Shown here in pieces: positions 32,180 to 41,927 of a stretch of 64,000 bases of DNA. Source of the DNA: Deltaproteobacteria bacterium (GTDB lineage Bacteria; Desulfobacterota; Desulfobacteria; Desulfobacterales; Desulfosarcinaceae); assembly GCA_021824175.1 (NCBI GenBank), contig JAKALP010000002.1, positions 174,005 to 238,004 of the forward strand. The letters are read 5' to 3'. Made by a program: the position numbers and the translations under genes. The number at the start of each line of letters is the position of its first letter. Within the stretch, counting starts at the first letter, position 1. The notes beneath the pieces are model-generated. The model saw only the letters and a program-made list of their open reading frames with translations, searched no databases and had not been told where the DNA came from.

Positions 32180-33252
32180 TCCGGTGGCTGATACTGGGTG
32201 GCGAAATCCCGGTGGAACTCAAGGTAGGCGTTGTCGACCACCACCGGGGCGCCGGGTTCGAGCCCCTTTTTTATCAGCGTCGACATTCCCTCGCTGGGAC
32301 CCGGAATGACTTGCCGGCGTTGATTCCCGCTTTGGGTGCGCACCAGGACCCACCATTGGCCCTGGTCCAGAATCAAAGCGCGGGTCGGCACGGCCACGAA
32401 GGTTTGTTCGGCCCCTGACAGGGTGATTCGGCCGGACTCTCCGTTGCGCCAGGGCGGGGTCGCAACGCTTGCCACCAGGCCGACGGCTTGGCCCCCATCC
32501 GGCCCGAGCGCGCCGATGACTGATTTGACTCTGACCGGCACAGCGGCGCCTCCTTCCGCCGGTTCGAATTGCCCGGTCATCCCGACTTGGACGGCCAAGG
32601 CCTCTGATCCGTAAAATTGCGCCACCAGCCAGAGGTTGCCTTGCGGCTGCACGGTCAAAATCGTTTGGCCGGCCTGGACCTGTTCGCCCTCGGCGGCAAG
32701 GACGTTCAGGGCAATGCCGTCCTCCGGGGCCCTCAGAACCACCGAGGCAAGGGCCGTCTGAAGTTGCGCCCGGGCGCTGGCGAGCTTGGAGCGTGCCTCG
32801 ATCACATCCGCCTCGGCCCGATAGCCTGCTTCTGTGGTGGCCAAGTGCGCGGCCTGCTTGCGCCGCTCGCCGGCGTGAATCTTTTCAGCAGCTGCCAGCG
32901 CGGCCTCGGCCGCTTCGACCGAGTCGTGACGTTGCGCCAGGAGCCCGTCCACCGCCGGACCGGTCAGATGGGCGAGAATGGTCCCAGCTTTCACTGGGTT
33001 ACCCGGCAGAACCGTCAGACCGCTGATGATCCCGGCCTGGGCCGCATTCAGCTTGAATAGCGTGATCGGCTCGACGCGGGCATAGGCCGAAAGAGGCATT
33101 GCCATCGTCCGGCTCTGGGCCGCAACCACACCCACATCCCGATCGTTTGGTTGGTTCTGTCCGGGAAAACCTGGTTGCGGGCGCAGAGCCAAAAAACATA
33201 AGGCGAGGACGATCCCTCCCCACCCGAGCGCTGGTTTTATTTTGGGTTTCAT
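32176..33252 (-). CDS. Periplasmic adaptor for second RND pump
   Basis: 358 residues from the ATG at 33252, which gives a good signal-anchor (MKPKIKPALGWGGIVLALCF). A longer frame to 33321 adds a region unlike a signal peptide. It has the hairpin (about 125-185, rich in Ala/Glu) and lipoyl parts of membrane fusion proteins, with VVLRAPEDGIALNVLAAEGE in the middle. It is the first gene of the five-gene efflux operon. No regulator gene lies next to it; 221 bases of DNA separate it from the T6SS end. Confidence 0.82.
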   Translation of the reverse strand: MKPKIKPALGWGGIVLALCFLALRPQPGFPGQNQPNDRDVGVVAAQSRTMAMPLSAYARVEPITLFKLNAAQAGIISGLTVLPGNPVKAGTILAHLTGPAVDGLLAQRHDSVEAAEAALAAAEKIHAGERRKQAAHLATTEAGYRAEADVIEARSKLASARAQLQTALASVVLRAPEDGIALNVLAAEGEQVQAGQTILTVQPQGNLWLVAQFYGSEALAVQVGMTGQFEPAEGGAAVPVRVKSVIGALGPDGGQAVGLVASVATPPWRNGESGRITLSGAEQTFVAVPTRALILDQGQWWVLVRTQSGNQRRQVIPGPSEGMSTLIKKGLEPGAPVVVDNAYLEFHRDFATQYQPPD

Positions 33253-33473
33253 TTTTTTGTCTCTATCAAGAGGTCCACTGTTTTCGACGATCACGGCAAA
33301 ATTATAGTGCCAGATAATCAATTGTCGACCAGTGATTCATTTTGCCAACCCTCGACGCACCTTCGTTCTTCCCACCTGAAGTGATGATGGAGCAAACGCC
33401 TTTGCGCGTTCGCATAAGGCTATTCGCCCACCGCCGGAAAAAGTCCGGCCCAACGGGTCAAGAAAGGATTGCT

Positions 33474-33878
33474 TCAGCCCATCACCAGCACCGTGACCTG
33501 GCTGGGCGCCAGGCAAACCCCGGGGCAATTCATGGAGAGCCCGTTGTGGCCGGTCATGCTGCACATGCGCTGGGCGGGCATGCCCTCCTTGAGCACGGTG
33601 AGGCTGCCCAGGATGAACTCGCTGGGGCCCATGACCGATGCCGAGGCCACGCCCAGATTGACGCCGGTGTTGTCGCCGTTGCTGATGAAGACTTCGGACA
33701 TCTGGTTGTGGGACGGCATGCCGTCGGTCAGCACGTTGAGCGCCGTGGTGGTCGGGATGGTGGTCACCCCGGTGGAGATATTGGGATAGGGAATGGGCAA
33801 CGGCCCTACCGGCGTCGGCGTCAGGCAGACATCCGGGAATCCCATCATTACCCCGCCCATCATGGTGAGTTGGAACAT
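33474..33878 (-). CDS. PAAR-like DUF4150 protein of T6SS
   Basis: 134 residues from the ATG at 33878 (AAAGGAGA upstream); a longer frame to 33917 overlaps the preceding gene's end. The sequence GFPDVCLTPTPVGPLPIPYP and the motif MPAQRMCSMTGHNG are typical of PAAR-like DUF4150 proteins. PAAR proteins cap the VgrG spike and sharpen the secreted tip. There is no toxin extension. It is the last gene of the T6SS operon. Confidence 0.85.
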   Translation of the reverse strand: MFQLTMMGGVMMGFPDVCLTPTPVGPLPIPYPNISTGVTTIPTTTALNVLTDGMPSHNQMSEVFISNGDNTGVNLGVASASVMGPSEFILGSLTVLKEGMPAQRMCSMTGHNGLSMNCPGVCLAPSQVTVLVMG

Positions 33879-33891
33879 GATCTTCTCCTTT

Positions 33892-34548
33892 CTACCCCAG
33901 GTGAATCTGTTCGGCATCGATCTTCACATGTCCTTCGGCCAGGTGCACGCTGTTGCCGGTTTGGACGGTGAGGGTGCCTTCGACCAGTTGCCGCGCCGCG
34001 GCGGTCTGGGTTTCATCCAGCTCGCGCACGTAGCGGAAGCACGAGCTCAGGCGCTGCACCCAGTGGTGGATGACGCTGTCCACGCTGCGGGCCACGGTGC
34101 GCATGCGCTCAAAGGTGGCATCAAGGGACTTGCCGGCCATGCGGGTCTCTTCCAGGCCGATTTCGGCCTGGGCCGCGTGAACGCGCAGTTCGGCCGAAGC
34201 CATGCTCAAATGGGCCGGCGAGACGAGATCTACGCCCTGCTCAGCGCTGATGGTCAGCTCGCCGCCGGTCACTTCCAGCCGGGTGGACCCATTCAAAGAA
34301 AGACGATTATCGCCATGCCCCTCGGGCCGTTCGAGCACGGCCAGCACATAGGTGCGGCCGAAATGGTCTTGGGACAACAGGACCTGGTCGCCGGTAGCCG
34401 GCGCCAGCAGACAGCTTGCGGCCCGCCGGGCCCCAGTTCTTCCGTGAGAGGTCCGCACCGTGAGATCCCGGCCGTGCAGCGACTCCACGGTGGCATAGGC
34501 CAGGGACGGCTGCGCAGATTCGACCTTTTGACTGGTTGCTGATTGCAT
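33892..34548 (-). CDS. DUF3540 protein of T6SS
   Basis: 218 residues. A beta-rich N-terminal part with LLAPATGDQVLLSQD is followed by repeated beta segments like those of VgrG needles (ELTISAEQGVDLVSPAHLS) and a helical block at about 125-180. DUF3540 genes occur next to DUF2169 and DUF4150 genes in T6SS clusters. It may be a spike-associated adaptor; its function is not established. It precedes the PAAR-like gene by 13 bases. Confidence 0.8.
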   Translation of the reverse strand: MQSATSQKVESAQPSLAYATVESLHGRDLTVRTSHGRTGARRAASCLLAPATGDQVLLSQDHFGRTYVLAVLERPEGHGDNRLSLNGSTRLEVTGGELTISAEQGVDLVSPAHLSMASAELRVHAAQAEIGLEETRMAGKSLDATFERMRTVARSVDSVIHHWVQRLSSCFRYVRELDETQTAAARQLVEGTLTVQTGNSVHLAEGHVKIDAEQIHLG

Positions 34549-34576
34549 CGAGCACTCCTTACATTTTTCGGTTTAT

Positions 34577-34668
34577 TCTTTTCAACGCAGAGGCGTAAAG
34601 ATCGCAGGGGAAATTATTTTGCCATGGTTTACTTCTCTTGCGTCCTCGGCGCTTCTGCGTTGAAAAGA
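34577..34668. repeat. Inverted repeat TCTTTTCAACGCAGA type
   Basis: TCTTTTCAACGCAGAGGCG (34577-34595) and CGCTTCTGCGTTGAAAAGA (34650-34668) are inverted copies with one mismatch. It resembles 2967-3057 and lies between the pentapeptide and DUF3540 genes within the T6SS operon. Confidence 0.65.
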
Positions 34669-34686
34669 GATTTTTGAACGGACTTG

Positions 34687-35733
34687 TTATTCCCACTCTT
34701 CGGCCTCCGCCAGATCCACATCGGTTTCCAGCGCCAGACTGCGCGAAGCCCCGCTGTAATTGGTCTGTTCTTCTCTGGCCCGATGCATCTTGGCCCGGAA
34801 CAGCTTCGCGTCGGAGAAGTCGGCCGCACTCAGGTCAGCATGGGAGAAATCGCAGTAGGTGCAGTCGGCCTTGGCAAATATTGCGCCGGTGCATTTGCTT
34901 CGCGCCAGCAGGCTCTGATCCAGCCGGGCGTGGCTGAAGTCAGCGCCCTCCAGATTGGCCGCTTCGAAACAGGCGCTGCTTAAAACCGCCTGTCCAAAAC
35001 GGGCGCCGGTCAGGTCCGCGGCCATGAAGACCGCGCCAAAGGCCTTGGCCGCGCGGAAATCAGCGCCGCTCAGGTTGGCTTCCATGAAATTGGAGCGGTT
35101 GATGTCGGCCCCGGCGAAGTTAGCGCCGGTCAAGTCCGCCCCGCCGGCCTGCACGCAGGAGAATTCACCGCCCGAGAAATCCTGTCCGGCCAGGGCGCAC
35201 TCCCGCAGAAAAGTCTTGTGGGCCTTGACGCCCTTGAGGCGGGCGCCGCTCAGATCGGCCTTGAAGAAAACGGTGCGGGTCAAATCAGCGCCGGTCAGGT
35301 CCGCCTCCTTGAGCGACGCCTGAAAGAGCACGCTTCTGAACAGCACGGCCTTGCACAATTTGGCCCGGTCCAGCCCGGCGTTGTCCAGCACGGCCCGCGT
35401 AAGATCCGCGCCGCTCAGATCGGCCTCGGTGAGCACGGCGCCGCTGAGCACGGCCTTTTCCAGCTTGGCGCCGGCGAGGTTTACGCCGGTCAGATCCATA
35501 TGCATCCACAGCACCTGGGTGAGATCGATCTGACGCATGTCGGCGCCGCGCAATCGGCACTCCTTGAATCCGGTGCGGCGGATCACGGCGCCGCGCAAAT
35601 CGGCGCCGGCCAGGGAGCAGTTTTCGAAGCGCGCGCCGGAAAGATCCAGGCCGCTAAGATCCAGGCCGGAGAGGTCCTGATTTTCAATGGTATCGTCCCG
35701 GGCAATGGCCTCGGTCAGTTCATTTCGGGTCAT
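34687..35733 (-). CDS. Pentapeptide-repeat protein, T6SS-associated
   Basis: 348 residues, almost all A(D/N)LXX pentapeptide repeats from about residue 20 to 330 (for example LSGLDLSGLDLSGARFENC). This folds as a right-handed quadrilateral beta-helix. It overlaps the upstream DUF2169-pentapeptide gene by 14 bases, so they are made together. In T6SS loci such proteins go with DUF2169 genes; whether they are structural adaptors or cargo is not known. There is no signal peptide. Confidence 0.85.
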   Translation of the reverse strand: MTRNELTEAIARDDTIENQDLSGLDLSGLDLSGARFENCSLAGADLRGAVIRRTGFKECRLRGADMRQIDLTQVLWMHMDLTGVNLAGAKLEKAVLSGAVLTEADLSGADLTRAVLDNAGLDRAKLCKAVLFRSVLFQASLKEADLTGADLTRTVFFKADLSGARLKGVKAHKTFLRECALAGQDFSGGEFSCVQAGGADLTGANFAGADINRSNFMEANLSGADFRAAKAFGAVFMAADLTGARFGQAVLSSACFEAANLEGADFSHARLDQSLLARSKCTGAIFAKADCTYCDFSHADLSAADFSDAKLFRAKMHRAREEQTNYSGASRSLALETDVDLAEAEEWE

Positions 35734-38700
35734 CGAGCAGCTCCACGCGTTTGTTGAGCAGGGTCATCTTCAGGTTGGCCTCATCGAAACGGGTATGGCC
35801 CACCACGGCCCGGTACAGCTCCGCGCCGTAAAGGTTGGCCTTGGAGAGATCGGCATTGACCAGGCGCGCCTTGCGCAGCGAGCCCTGAAAGAGATTGGCG
35901 CCGGCCAGATCGGCCCCTTCCAGATTGGTGCGGTGGAAAAAGGTGCGCCGGGCCTTCACGCCGGCCAGGTCGGCTTTGGAAAGGTTGCAATTGCGCAAAT
36001 AGGAACGTTCAAAATGTGCGCCGCCGAAACGGCTCTCGCAGAGGTCGGCATCGATCAGCGAAGCGCGCGCCAGCTCGGCGCCGCTAAAGTCGCCTTGCCT
36101 GACCGAGGCGGTGCCGCCGAAGCGAGCGTTTTGCAGGTTGCACTCCTTGAAGGTCGCCTGATCGGCCTGGGCGTCCCAGAAAATGGCCTTGCTCAAATTG
36201 CTGCCGGAGAAATTCACCTGGGTCAGCGTGGCCCGGTGGAAGACCGCCTTGGGCGCTTCGGCATTGGAAAAATCGGCGCCGCTCAGATCCGCGCTCATGA
36301 AATAGCCTTTGGCGGCCTGCACTGCGCTGAGTTTGGCGCCCTTCAGGCCGGTCCCTTCCAGCAGGGTCCGCACCAGGGTGCAGCCCGTGAGATCCGCGCC
36401 GGTCAGGTCGGCTGCCTTGAGCAGGGCCTGGCTGAAATCGGTGCCGCTCAGATGCGCCTGGGCAAAGCAGGACTCGCTCAAAAAAGATTTTACGGCCCGG
36501 CCGTTTTTAAAGGAGGCGCCGCTGAAATCAGCCCCCTGGGCCAGGGCGCCGCTTAAATCGGCTCCGTCCAGGCAGGTTCCCTTGAGCACGGTCTTTTGCA
36601 TCTGGGCGCCGCGCAGATCCGCGCCCGAGAGATCCAGGTCCGACAGATCCAGGCCGTCCAGACGCTTGCCCTTGAGGCTGATGCCATCGGCATGGCGGGA
36701 AATGACTTTTTCCCGGCTCATCTCCTCTTGATCATCCGGATCAATGTGAAATTCAGCCAGCTGCTTTTTGGCCCAGTCGGGGAAAGCGAAACCGCCCTGG
36801 GCACCGGGCAGTTTGGTCTTCCCCTCGGCCCAGCGGGTCTTGGAGGTTTCCAGCAGCCGGGTCATCTTGGCTTGCTGGGCATCCAGGGCCGCGGCCCGTT
36901 CGGGCGTCATCTGGCCGGCCTTCTCCAGGGCCTGGCGCGTATGGGCGTACTTGGGGGCCAGGTCCAGGCCGGCCATGAAGCCCTCGGGTTTCGGGGCGGC
37001 CGGCGGCGGGGGAGTAAAACAGGCCTGGGGATCGATGCCGTGGGTTGCAAGGCCGTCCTTGCGCAGCTGGTCCCGGGCCTTTTCGATGGCGGCGGTCATC
37101 TGTTGGGGCAGCTCCCGCTTCAAGGCCTCGCTTCTGTCCAGCATGGGGCCCATCTTCGCCTGCATGCCGTCGCCAAAGGCCTGGCACAGACCCTTGGCAT
37201 CCACCATGGGCAACGTCAGGCCAGCGGCTTGGTCGCCTTTTTTAGCTCTGAACGGGCTCTCCTGGGCCGTCTGGTCCGGACCCAGGGCCGCCATGATCCA
37301 CTCCTCGATGGATACGCCCTTTTGATGGGCGTCCAGAATGGCCGATTTTTCAGGCAGAGGCAGCATTTGGGCCTGGGGATAGGCCGCGCGCCAGGGGGCG
37401 AACTCCTGGTCCCTGGCCGCCGCATCCTTTGCGTAGATCACGATGAGCAGCCGGGGCGCGGTTTTAAGAAGGTCCGCGGTTGGTGGGTCCACGGGGCTGT
37501 CGGGTTTGGCCAGGGCCGCGGCGCCGACATAATCCCCGGCATCTTGCTCCACCAGCCAGACTTCCAGGGGATCGGCCACGCGCACCACGGTTTTGCCCGG
37601 CGCCAGGCCGGCGGCGAATACCACCTCTCTGGAGCCGGGAATGGTCAGGTCGTCGGCGCTCTTTTCCAGGGGGCCGGGGCGCACGCTCAGCCGGGTGATG
37701 TGTGGCCCGTCGTGGGTGGCCAGCACCAGTCCGGCCGGAAGAGGTGTGGGTGGAGCCGGATCGAGACCCCAGGCTTCGGGGATAAAGGTCAACTCCTGGG
37801 GAATCACGCCGATCATGGCCCGTTTGAGGGTCACCGGCCGCAGTCCCAGGCGGCGCAAGGCAGCCCCGCGCTCATGATCCAGGCTGAGGTCGTAGCGCCC
37901 CTGGCGCACCAGGGCCAGGGCCTGCTGCTGCCAGAGATCTTGGACCGGCGGCGCCATGCGGGCCTGGGCCTGCTCCTTGAGTGGCCGGGTTTCAGGCCGG
38001 TCCAGGGCCGTGAGCACCTTGGATTGCATCTGCGCTTTGACTTGCCCCGCCTTTGCCGTCAGCGCGTCGGCCTTGGCCATCTGTTGGCCGATGGAGGCCT
38101 TGAGCTTCTCGAAGCTCTGGCGGGCGCGGGCCAGGGGCGCCAGGTCGATTTTGACCAGATGGCCGAATTGGGCCTTTACTTCCGATAGTTGCTTTTCGGC
38201 GTCCTGCAGCCGGGTCTGGGACTGGCCCAGTAGAGACAGGCAACCGGCCGCGGCGTTTTGGGGAGAAATAGCGGCATTGGGCGCCTTGCCCTGGGCCACG
38301 GCCAGGCTGTGGGCCAAGGCCTTGGGAATGTCCTGCACCTGCTTCAGGTCCTGGGCGGCCTGGGCCATGGCCGCATCCATCTGGGACATGTCCACCTGGG
38401 CGCTGCGGTCCAGGCGTTTGTTTAAAACCTCCAGGTAGTGCTCCAGGCTTTTTGGGGTTTCCTGCGACGGCTCGGTGACCAGGAAGAGATGCTTGACGTC
38501 CAGGGCCTCTTCGTCGGCCACGGCCAGCACGGCCCGGTGCACCAGGATGCCCCGCAGGGCGTGGGGGAAAAGCCAGACCGTGTCGAGATGGGGTTGTACT
38601 TCGCGGAACAGCGGGTCCTGCTCCGGCGCCTTGAGATCCTTGAACTGGTTGACGAACACCCGCTGGCGCAGGTTGGGCAGCCGGGTTTCCACCAGTTGCC

Positions 38701-39451
38701 GCCGGGGATGCATGTTGATCAAGGCCACGGCTTCGCCGCCCTGGAAAAAGGCGTCCTGCTGCTGATCTTCGGGGGCGGTGTTGAAGAAGGTCCAGTTCAT
38801 GTCCTCGGGAAAATAGGGCCAGTGCTCCTGTAACCACTTTTGATCATAGGTGCCGGCCTTGGCGCGGCGCTGGGGCCAGGTCTGATCCAGGGGCATGAAC
38901 CCGGCCGGCGCCGGCCGGTCGCCGGGCGCGCCGATGAGATGGGCCGGATCTTCCACCGCGGGCAGTTCCAGCACGCTGGCGCCCGAAGCGCTCGTCACGG
39001 ACGTAATGCCCCGGCCCAGCGGGTTGCGTTCAAAGCCGGGCCCGCCAAAGGCGTTGCGCCACTCCAGGTCGATAACAGAGAACGGCCGGGGATCGGTGAT
39101 GGCCATGCCGCCGGCCCCGCGCTCCCAGAAGCGCGGTCCGAAGACGTTCAAGCTCTTGGCGATCTTTCCAACGCGGAAGCCAGCCTGGGCCACTGGGCGC
39201 GGCGCTCCCAGGGGAGAGAAGCATTTGGCCCGCAGCAGTACTTCGGCCCGGGGTTTGGGCATGGCCGCGTCCAGCACGGAGTTGTCGCCCAATTCCAGGG
39301 GCACGAAGCGCCACATCTCCTGTTCGGACAGGGGCGCGTCCGGAGCCTCCAGATCGAAAAATGTCAGGACCGACACCACCAGTTGAGATTGGTCCCGGAT
39401 GGAGAAGTAATTGAGCAGAATGCCGTGGGTTAGCTCTTTGACGACTTTCAT
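35720..39451 (-). CDS. DUF2169 and pentapeptide-repeat fusion protein of T6SS
   Basis: 1243 residues. The N-terminal part (about 1-320) is a DUF2169 domain, seen in MKVVKELTHGILLNYFSIRD and the conserved W(R)NAFGGPGFERNP. The middle (about 330-950) is rich in coiled-coil helix and contains a second beta-rich part. Residues about 955-1235 are pentapeptide repeats (GKRLDGLDLSDLDLSGADLR). DUF2169 proteins are T6SS-linked adaptors or delivery factors in several clusters; the mechanism here is inferred. It lies between vgrG and the pentapeptide protein. Confidence 0.85.
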   Translation of the reverse strand: MKVVKELTHGILLNYFSIRDQSQLVVSVLTFFDLEAPDAPLSEQEMWRFVPLELGDNSVLDAAMPKPRAEVLLRAKCFSPLGAPRPVAQAGFRVGKIAKSLNVFGPRFWERGAGGMAITDPRPFSVIDLEWRNAFGGPGFERNPLGRGITSVTSASGASVLELPAVEDPAHLIGAPGDRPAPAGFMPLDQTWPQRRAKAGTYDQKWLQEHWPYFPEDMNWTFFNTAPEDQQQDAFFQGGEAVALINMHPRRQLVETRLPNLRQRVFVNQFKDLKAPEQDPLFREVQPHLDTVWLFPHALRGILVHRAVLAVADEEALDVKHLFLVTEPSQETPKSLEHYLEVLNKRLDRSAQVDMSQMDAAMAQAAQDLKQVQDIPKALAHSLAVAQGKAPNAAISPQNAAAGCLSLLGQSQTRLQDAEKQLSEVKAQFGHLVKIDLAPLARARQSFEKLKASIGQQMAKADALTAKAGQVKAQMQSKVLTALDRPETRPLKEQAQARMAPPVQDLWQQQALALVRQGRYDLSLDHERGAALRRLGLRPVTLKRAMIGVIPQELTFIPEAWGLDPAPPTPLPAGLVLATHDGPHITRLSVRPGPLEKSADDLTIPGSREVVFAAGLAPGKTVVRVADPLEVWLVEQDAGDYVGAAALAKPDSPVDPPTADLLKTAPRLLIVIYAKDAAARDQEFAPWRAAYPQAQMLPLPEKSAILDAHQKGVSIEEWIMAALGPDQTAQESPFRAKKGDQAAGLTLPMVDAKGLCQAFGDGMQAKMGPMLDRSEALKRELPQQMTAAIEKARDQLRKDGLATHGIDPQACFTPPPPAAPKPEGFMAGLDLAPKYAHTRQALEKAGQMTPERAAALDAQQAKMTRLLETSKTRWAEGKTKLPGAQGGFAFPDWAKKQLAEFHIDPDDQEEMSREKVISRHADGISLKGKRLDGLDLSDLDLSGADLRGAQMQKTVLKGTCLDGADLSGALAQGADFSGASFKNGRAVKSFLSESCFAQAHLSGTDFSQALLKAADLTGADLTGCTLVRTLLEGTGLKGAKLSAVQAAKGYFMSADLSGADFSNAEAPKAVFHRATLTQVNFSGSNLSKAIFWDAQADQATFKECNLQNARFGGTASVRQGDFSGAELARASLIDADLCESRFGGAHFERSYLRNCNLSKADLAGVKARRTFFHRTNLEGADLAGANLFQGSLRKARLVNADLSKANLYGAELYRAVVGHTRFDEANLKMTLLNKRVELLDDPK

Positions 39452-39534
39452 GGGCGGTGCCGCTCGCTGATTGGATGGTGGTTGAAGATTGGGTTCTTTC
39501 GCGCGACCTGCGATGGAACCGTGGCTCTGCGTTC

Positions 39535-41847
39535 CTAGTTGTCCATGATGATGGGCGAATCGCGCATGGAAATGCCCGCGCTCAGGATATCGGTGCCGGC
39601 GTTATGCATCCGGGTGGCGGTGCTCTGCACACTGGTGCCGGCGGTCTGCATGAAAGAGCCGGCATTTTCCAGCAACAAGCCGGCGTTGAGCAGGCGGCTG
39701 CCGGCGACCTTGACGTGATTGGCCAGCACCTGGGTCCGGTTGCCGACGGTATCGATGCGCTGCCCCAGGGCTTCGGTCACTTCGCCGGCGGCGTGGTTGA
39801 TCGCGCCGGTCACGGACGCGCTCTCGGCCACGGCCCGGGACATGGATGCCGTCACGGTATTCATCGTGGCGGTGACTTCGCCATGCTCCTCCTTGACCAC
39901 GTTGTAAGTGCCCACCGCCGCCTGCTTGGCCGCGATGACTTCCAGCTTTTCTTCGGTGACTTTTTCTTCACTGCCCTTGAGATTCCAGTGCACCAGAGGG
40001 GTGTAGGTGCCCTCGCCGCCCATCATCACTTCGGTTTTAATGCCGCCGACGATTTCATTGGTGTTGATGAGTTTGATGCCGAGATCTTCGCCCACGATGG
40101 TCTCACTGCATTCGCCGAGGATCACGGTGTTTTCGCCGCCGGCTTGAATTTTCAGCGCCTTGCTGGTGTACAGGCGGGCGCCCCATTCGGTATCCAGGTC
40201 GTGCAACTCTTCGTCTTGCTCTTTGTTCTTCTCTTCGGCCTTGTCCAACCGTTCGTCCTGCTCGTCTTCCTTGGTTTTTTGGTCCGGGTCGTTGGGCGCG
40301 CCCAGTCGCAGGAAGGTATCGGCCGTAGGCGAGTGCAGCAGAATGCGCTGGCGTCCCTCCTGGTCTTCCATGTGCATGACATTGCCGCTGCCCGAGACCA
40401 GGCGGATCTGGGTCTGGTTGTCGTCGCGCACCGGGCTGGGCGACTCGGGGTTGGGAATGGCGCCGGCGATGACCGGGCGGTCCGGATCGGCCCCGATAAA
40501 GGCCAGCAGTACTTCGGTGCCCTTGTGCAGCGGCGCGTGAAAGCCCATGCCCTGGCCGGCATAGGGCTGCATCATGCGCACCCAGGCCGAGGCCTTGCCG
40601 TCCTTGCGGCCCGACATGTCAAAGGGCAGGATCACTTTGTAGCGGCCGTGTTCGTCCAGCTCCGCGTACTGACCGGAGCCCGCGGCATCGATCCTGGCCG
40701 ACATGGCGCCGGCGATGCTCGGATTGGGCGTGACCCGCTCGGGCCGGAACTGGGTGGTGCCGGGAATACAGGTGAAGGTGTTGCGGTAGAAAAGACCCTC
40801 GGGCGCGTCCAGCCCGCCCACCCCCAGGCCGCTGACCAGGTAACGCTCCTGGCTGCCTTCGTGATGCACGCCGGTGGTCAGGTATTGTGTATTGAACACC
40901 TGGCTGTAGTGCCGTTGCAGGGTGAAGAGATAACCCGGCCGCATGGCCGGAATCAGGGAAAAGCCGTGGAAGATCTTCTCTTGGCACAGGTATGCTTCGG
41001 CGCGGACCTTGGCCAGGCGCTGGCCCTCGGCCTTGTCCGGGAAGTGTTCGCCGTAGAAGTAAATCTCGCCGCGCCCCTGCTCCCGCACCGGGGCTTTGCC
41101 TTCCAGCTCCAGGCTGGGCTTCATATAGTTGTAGTCCTTGAGCAGGACGTTTTTGGGCATGGGGCTTTGCTTCAGGCTGAAGCGCTGGATCACTTTGCCC
41201 ACTTCGAGGGCGTCCAGGCCCGAGGCCGGCGAATAGATAAAGGTTTCGTGGCCGGGCAGCGCGGCATGGGCGATAATGGTGTCGGAGGCGATCATCTTCT
41301 CCGCGGGCCCGCTCTGGTCGAACCAATAGTAAATGCCTTCGCGTTCCATCCAGCGGGAGACAAAGTCGAAATGGGACTCGCCGTACTGGCAGACATATTC
41401 GCGAGGCTGGTAGCGGCCCTGCAGGCGCAATTCGAAATCCATGCCCTGGGAGAGGCCGCCGTCCTTGAGCACGCCCCCCAGGAATTGATCGATCTTTTTA
41501 TCGAGAAACACCTGATTGTGATGGGTCAGGGTCAGCCACCACAGCTTGGGCCGCAATTCGGTGCGGTAGAACGTGTAGGGGCCGAACTGATGCAGCTGTT
41601 CAAAGGCGGCCAGGATGCCGTGGAAGGGCAGATCCGGACCCTGGGCAAAGAGCCCCTTGATGGTGAAAACGGCCGGGCTTTGCAATACGGCCGCGAGGTC
41701 GAGATCCTGGCGTTCCGAGATCAGCAGTATTTCGAAGCGGTAGAGGGCCGACAATCCCTCGTCGCCCGAGAAGCGCACCACGCTGAAGGTGTCCTTGGGC
41801 AGCGCCTTGCTTTCGAAAGTAAAGGCGTTTTCTTTCAATTGCGGCAT
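39535..41847 (-). CDS. vgrG: VgrG spike protein (TssI) with helical C-terminal extension
   Basis: 770 residues. The gp27-like part (about 1-370) has FDFVSRWMEREGIYYWFDQ, and the gp5-like OB-fold and needle follow (about 380-560, with TEVLLAFIGADPDRPVIAGA). After a charged acidic/lysine helix (about 498-525) and more beta-needle, the last 150 residues are an Ala/Thr/Asn-rich helical stalk ending SPIIMDN. This end is not a known toxin domain and may bind the adaptor proteins downstream. VgrG trimers form the T6SS puncturing tip. Confidence 0.9.
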   Translation of the reverse strand: MPQLKENAFTFESKALPKDTFSVVRFSGDEGLSALYRFEILLISERQDLDLAAVLQSPAVFTIKGLFAQGPDLPFHGILAAFEQLHQFGPYTFYRTELRPKLWWLTLTHHNQVFLDKKIDQFLGGVLKDGGLSQGMDFELRLQGRYQPREYVCQYGESHFDFVSRWMEREGIYYWFDQSGPAEKMIASDTIIAHAALPGHETFIYSPASGLDALEVGKVIQRFSLKQSPMPKNVLLKDYNYMKPSLELEGKAPVREQGRGEIYFYGEHFPDKAEGQRLAKVRAEAYLCQEKIFHGFSLIPAMRPGYLFTLQRHYSQVFNTQYLTTGVHHEGSQERYLVSGLGVGGLDAPEGLFYRNTFTCIPGTTQFRPERVTPNPSIAGAMSARIDAAGSGQYAELDEHGRYKVILPFDMSGRKDGKASAWVRMMQPYAGQGMGFHAPLHKGTEVLLAFIGADPDRPVIAGAIPNPESPSPVRDDNQTQIRLVSGSGNVMHMEDQEGRQRILLHSPTADTFLRLGAPNDPDQKTKEDEQDERLDKAEEKNKEQDEELHDLDTEWGARLYTSKALKIQAGGENTVILGECSETIVGEDLGIKLINTNEIVGGIKTEVMMGGEGTYTPLVHWNLKGSEEKVTEEKLEVIAAKQAAVGTYNVVKEEHGEVTATMNTVTASMSRAVAESASVTGAINHAAGEVTEALGQRIDTVGNRTQVLANHVKVAGSRLLNAGLLLENAGSFMQTAGTSVQSTATRMHNAGTDILSAGISMRDSPIIMDN

Positions 41848-41927
41848 GGCGATCTCCTTTTTATTTTCTTCTTATCGATTTCGCATCTCTTGGCCTGCTG
41901 TCCGAACACTCCCGTTGCCATCAGCAT

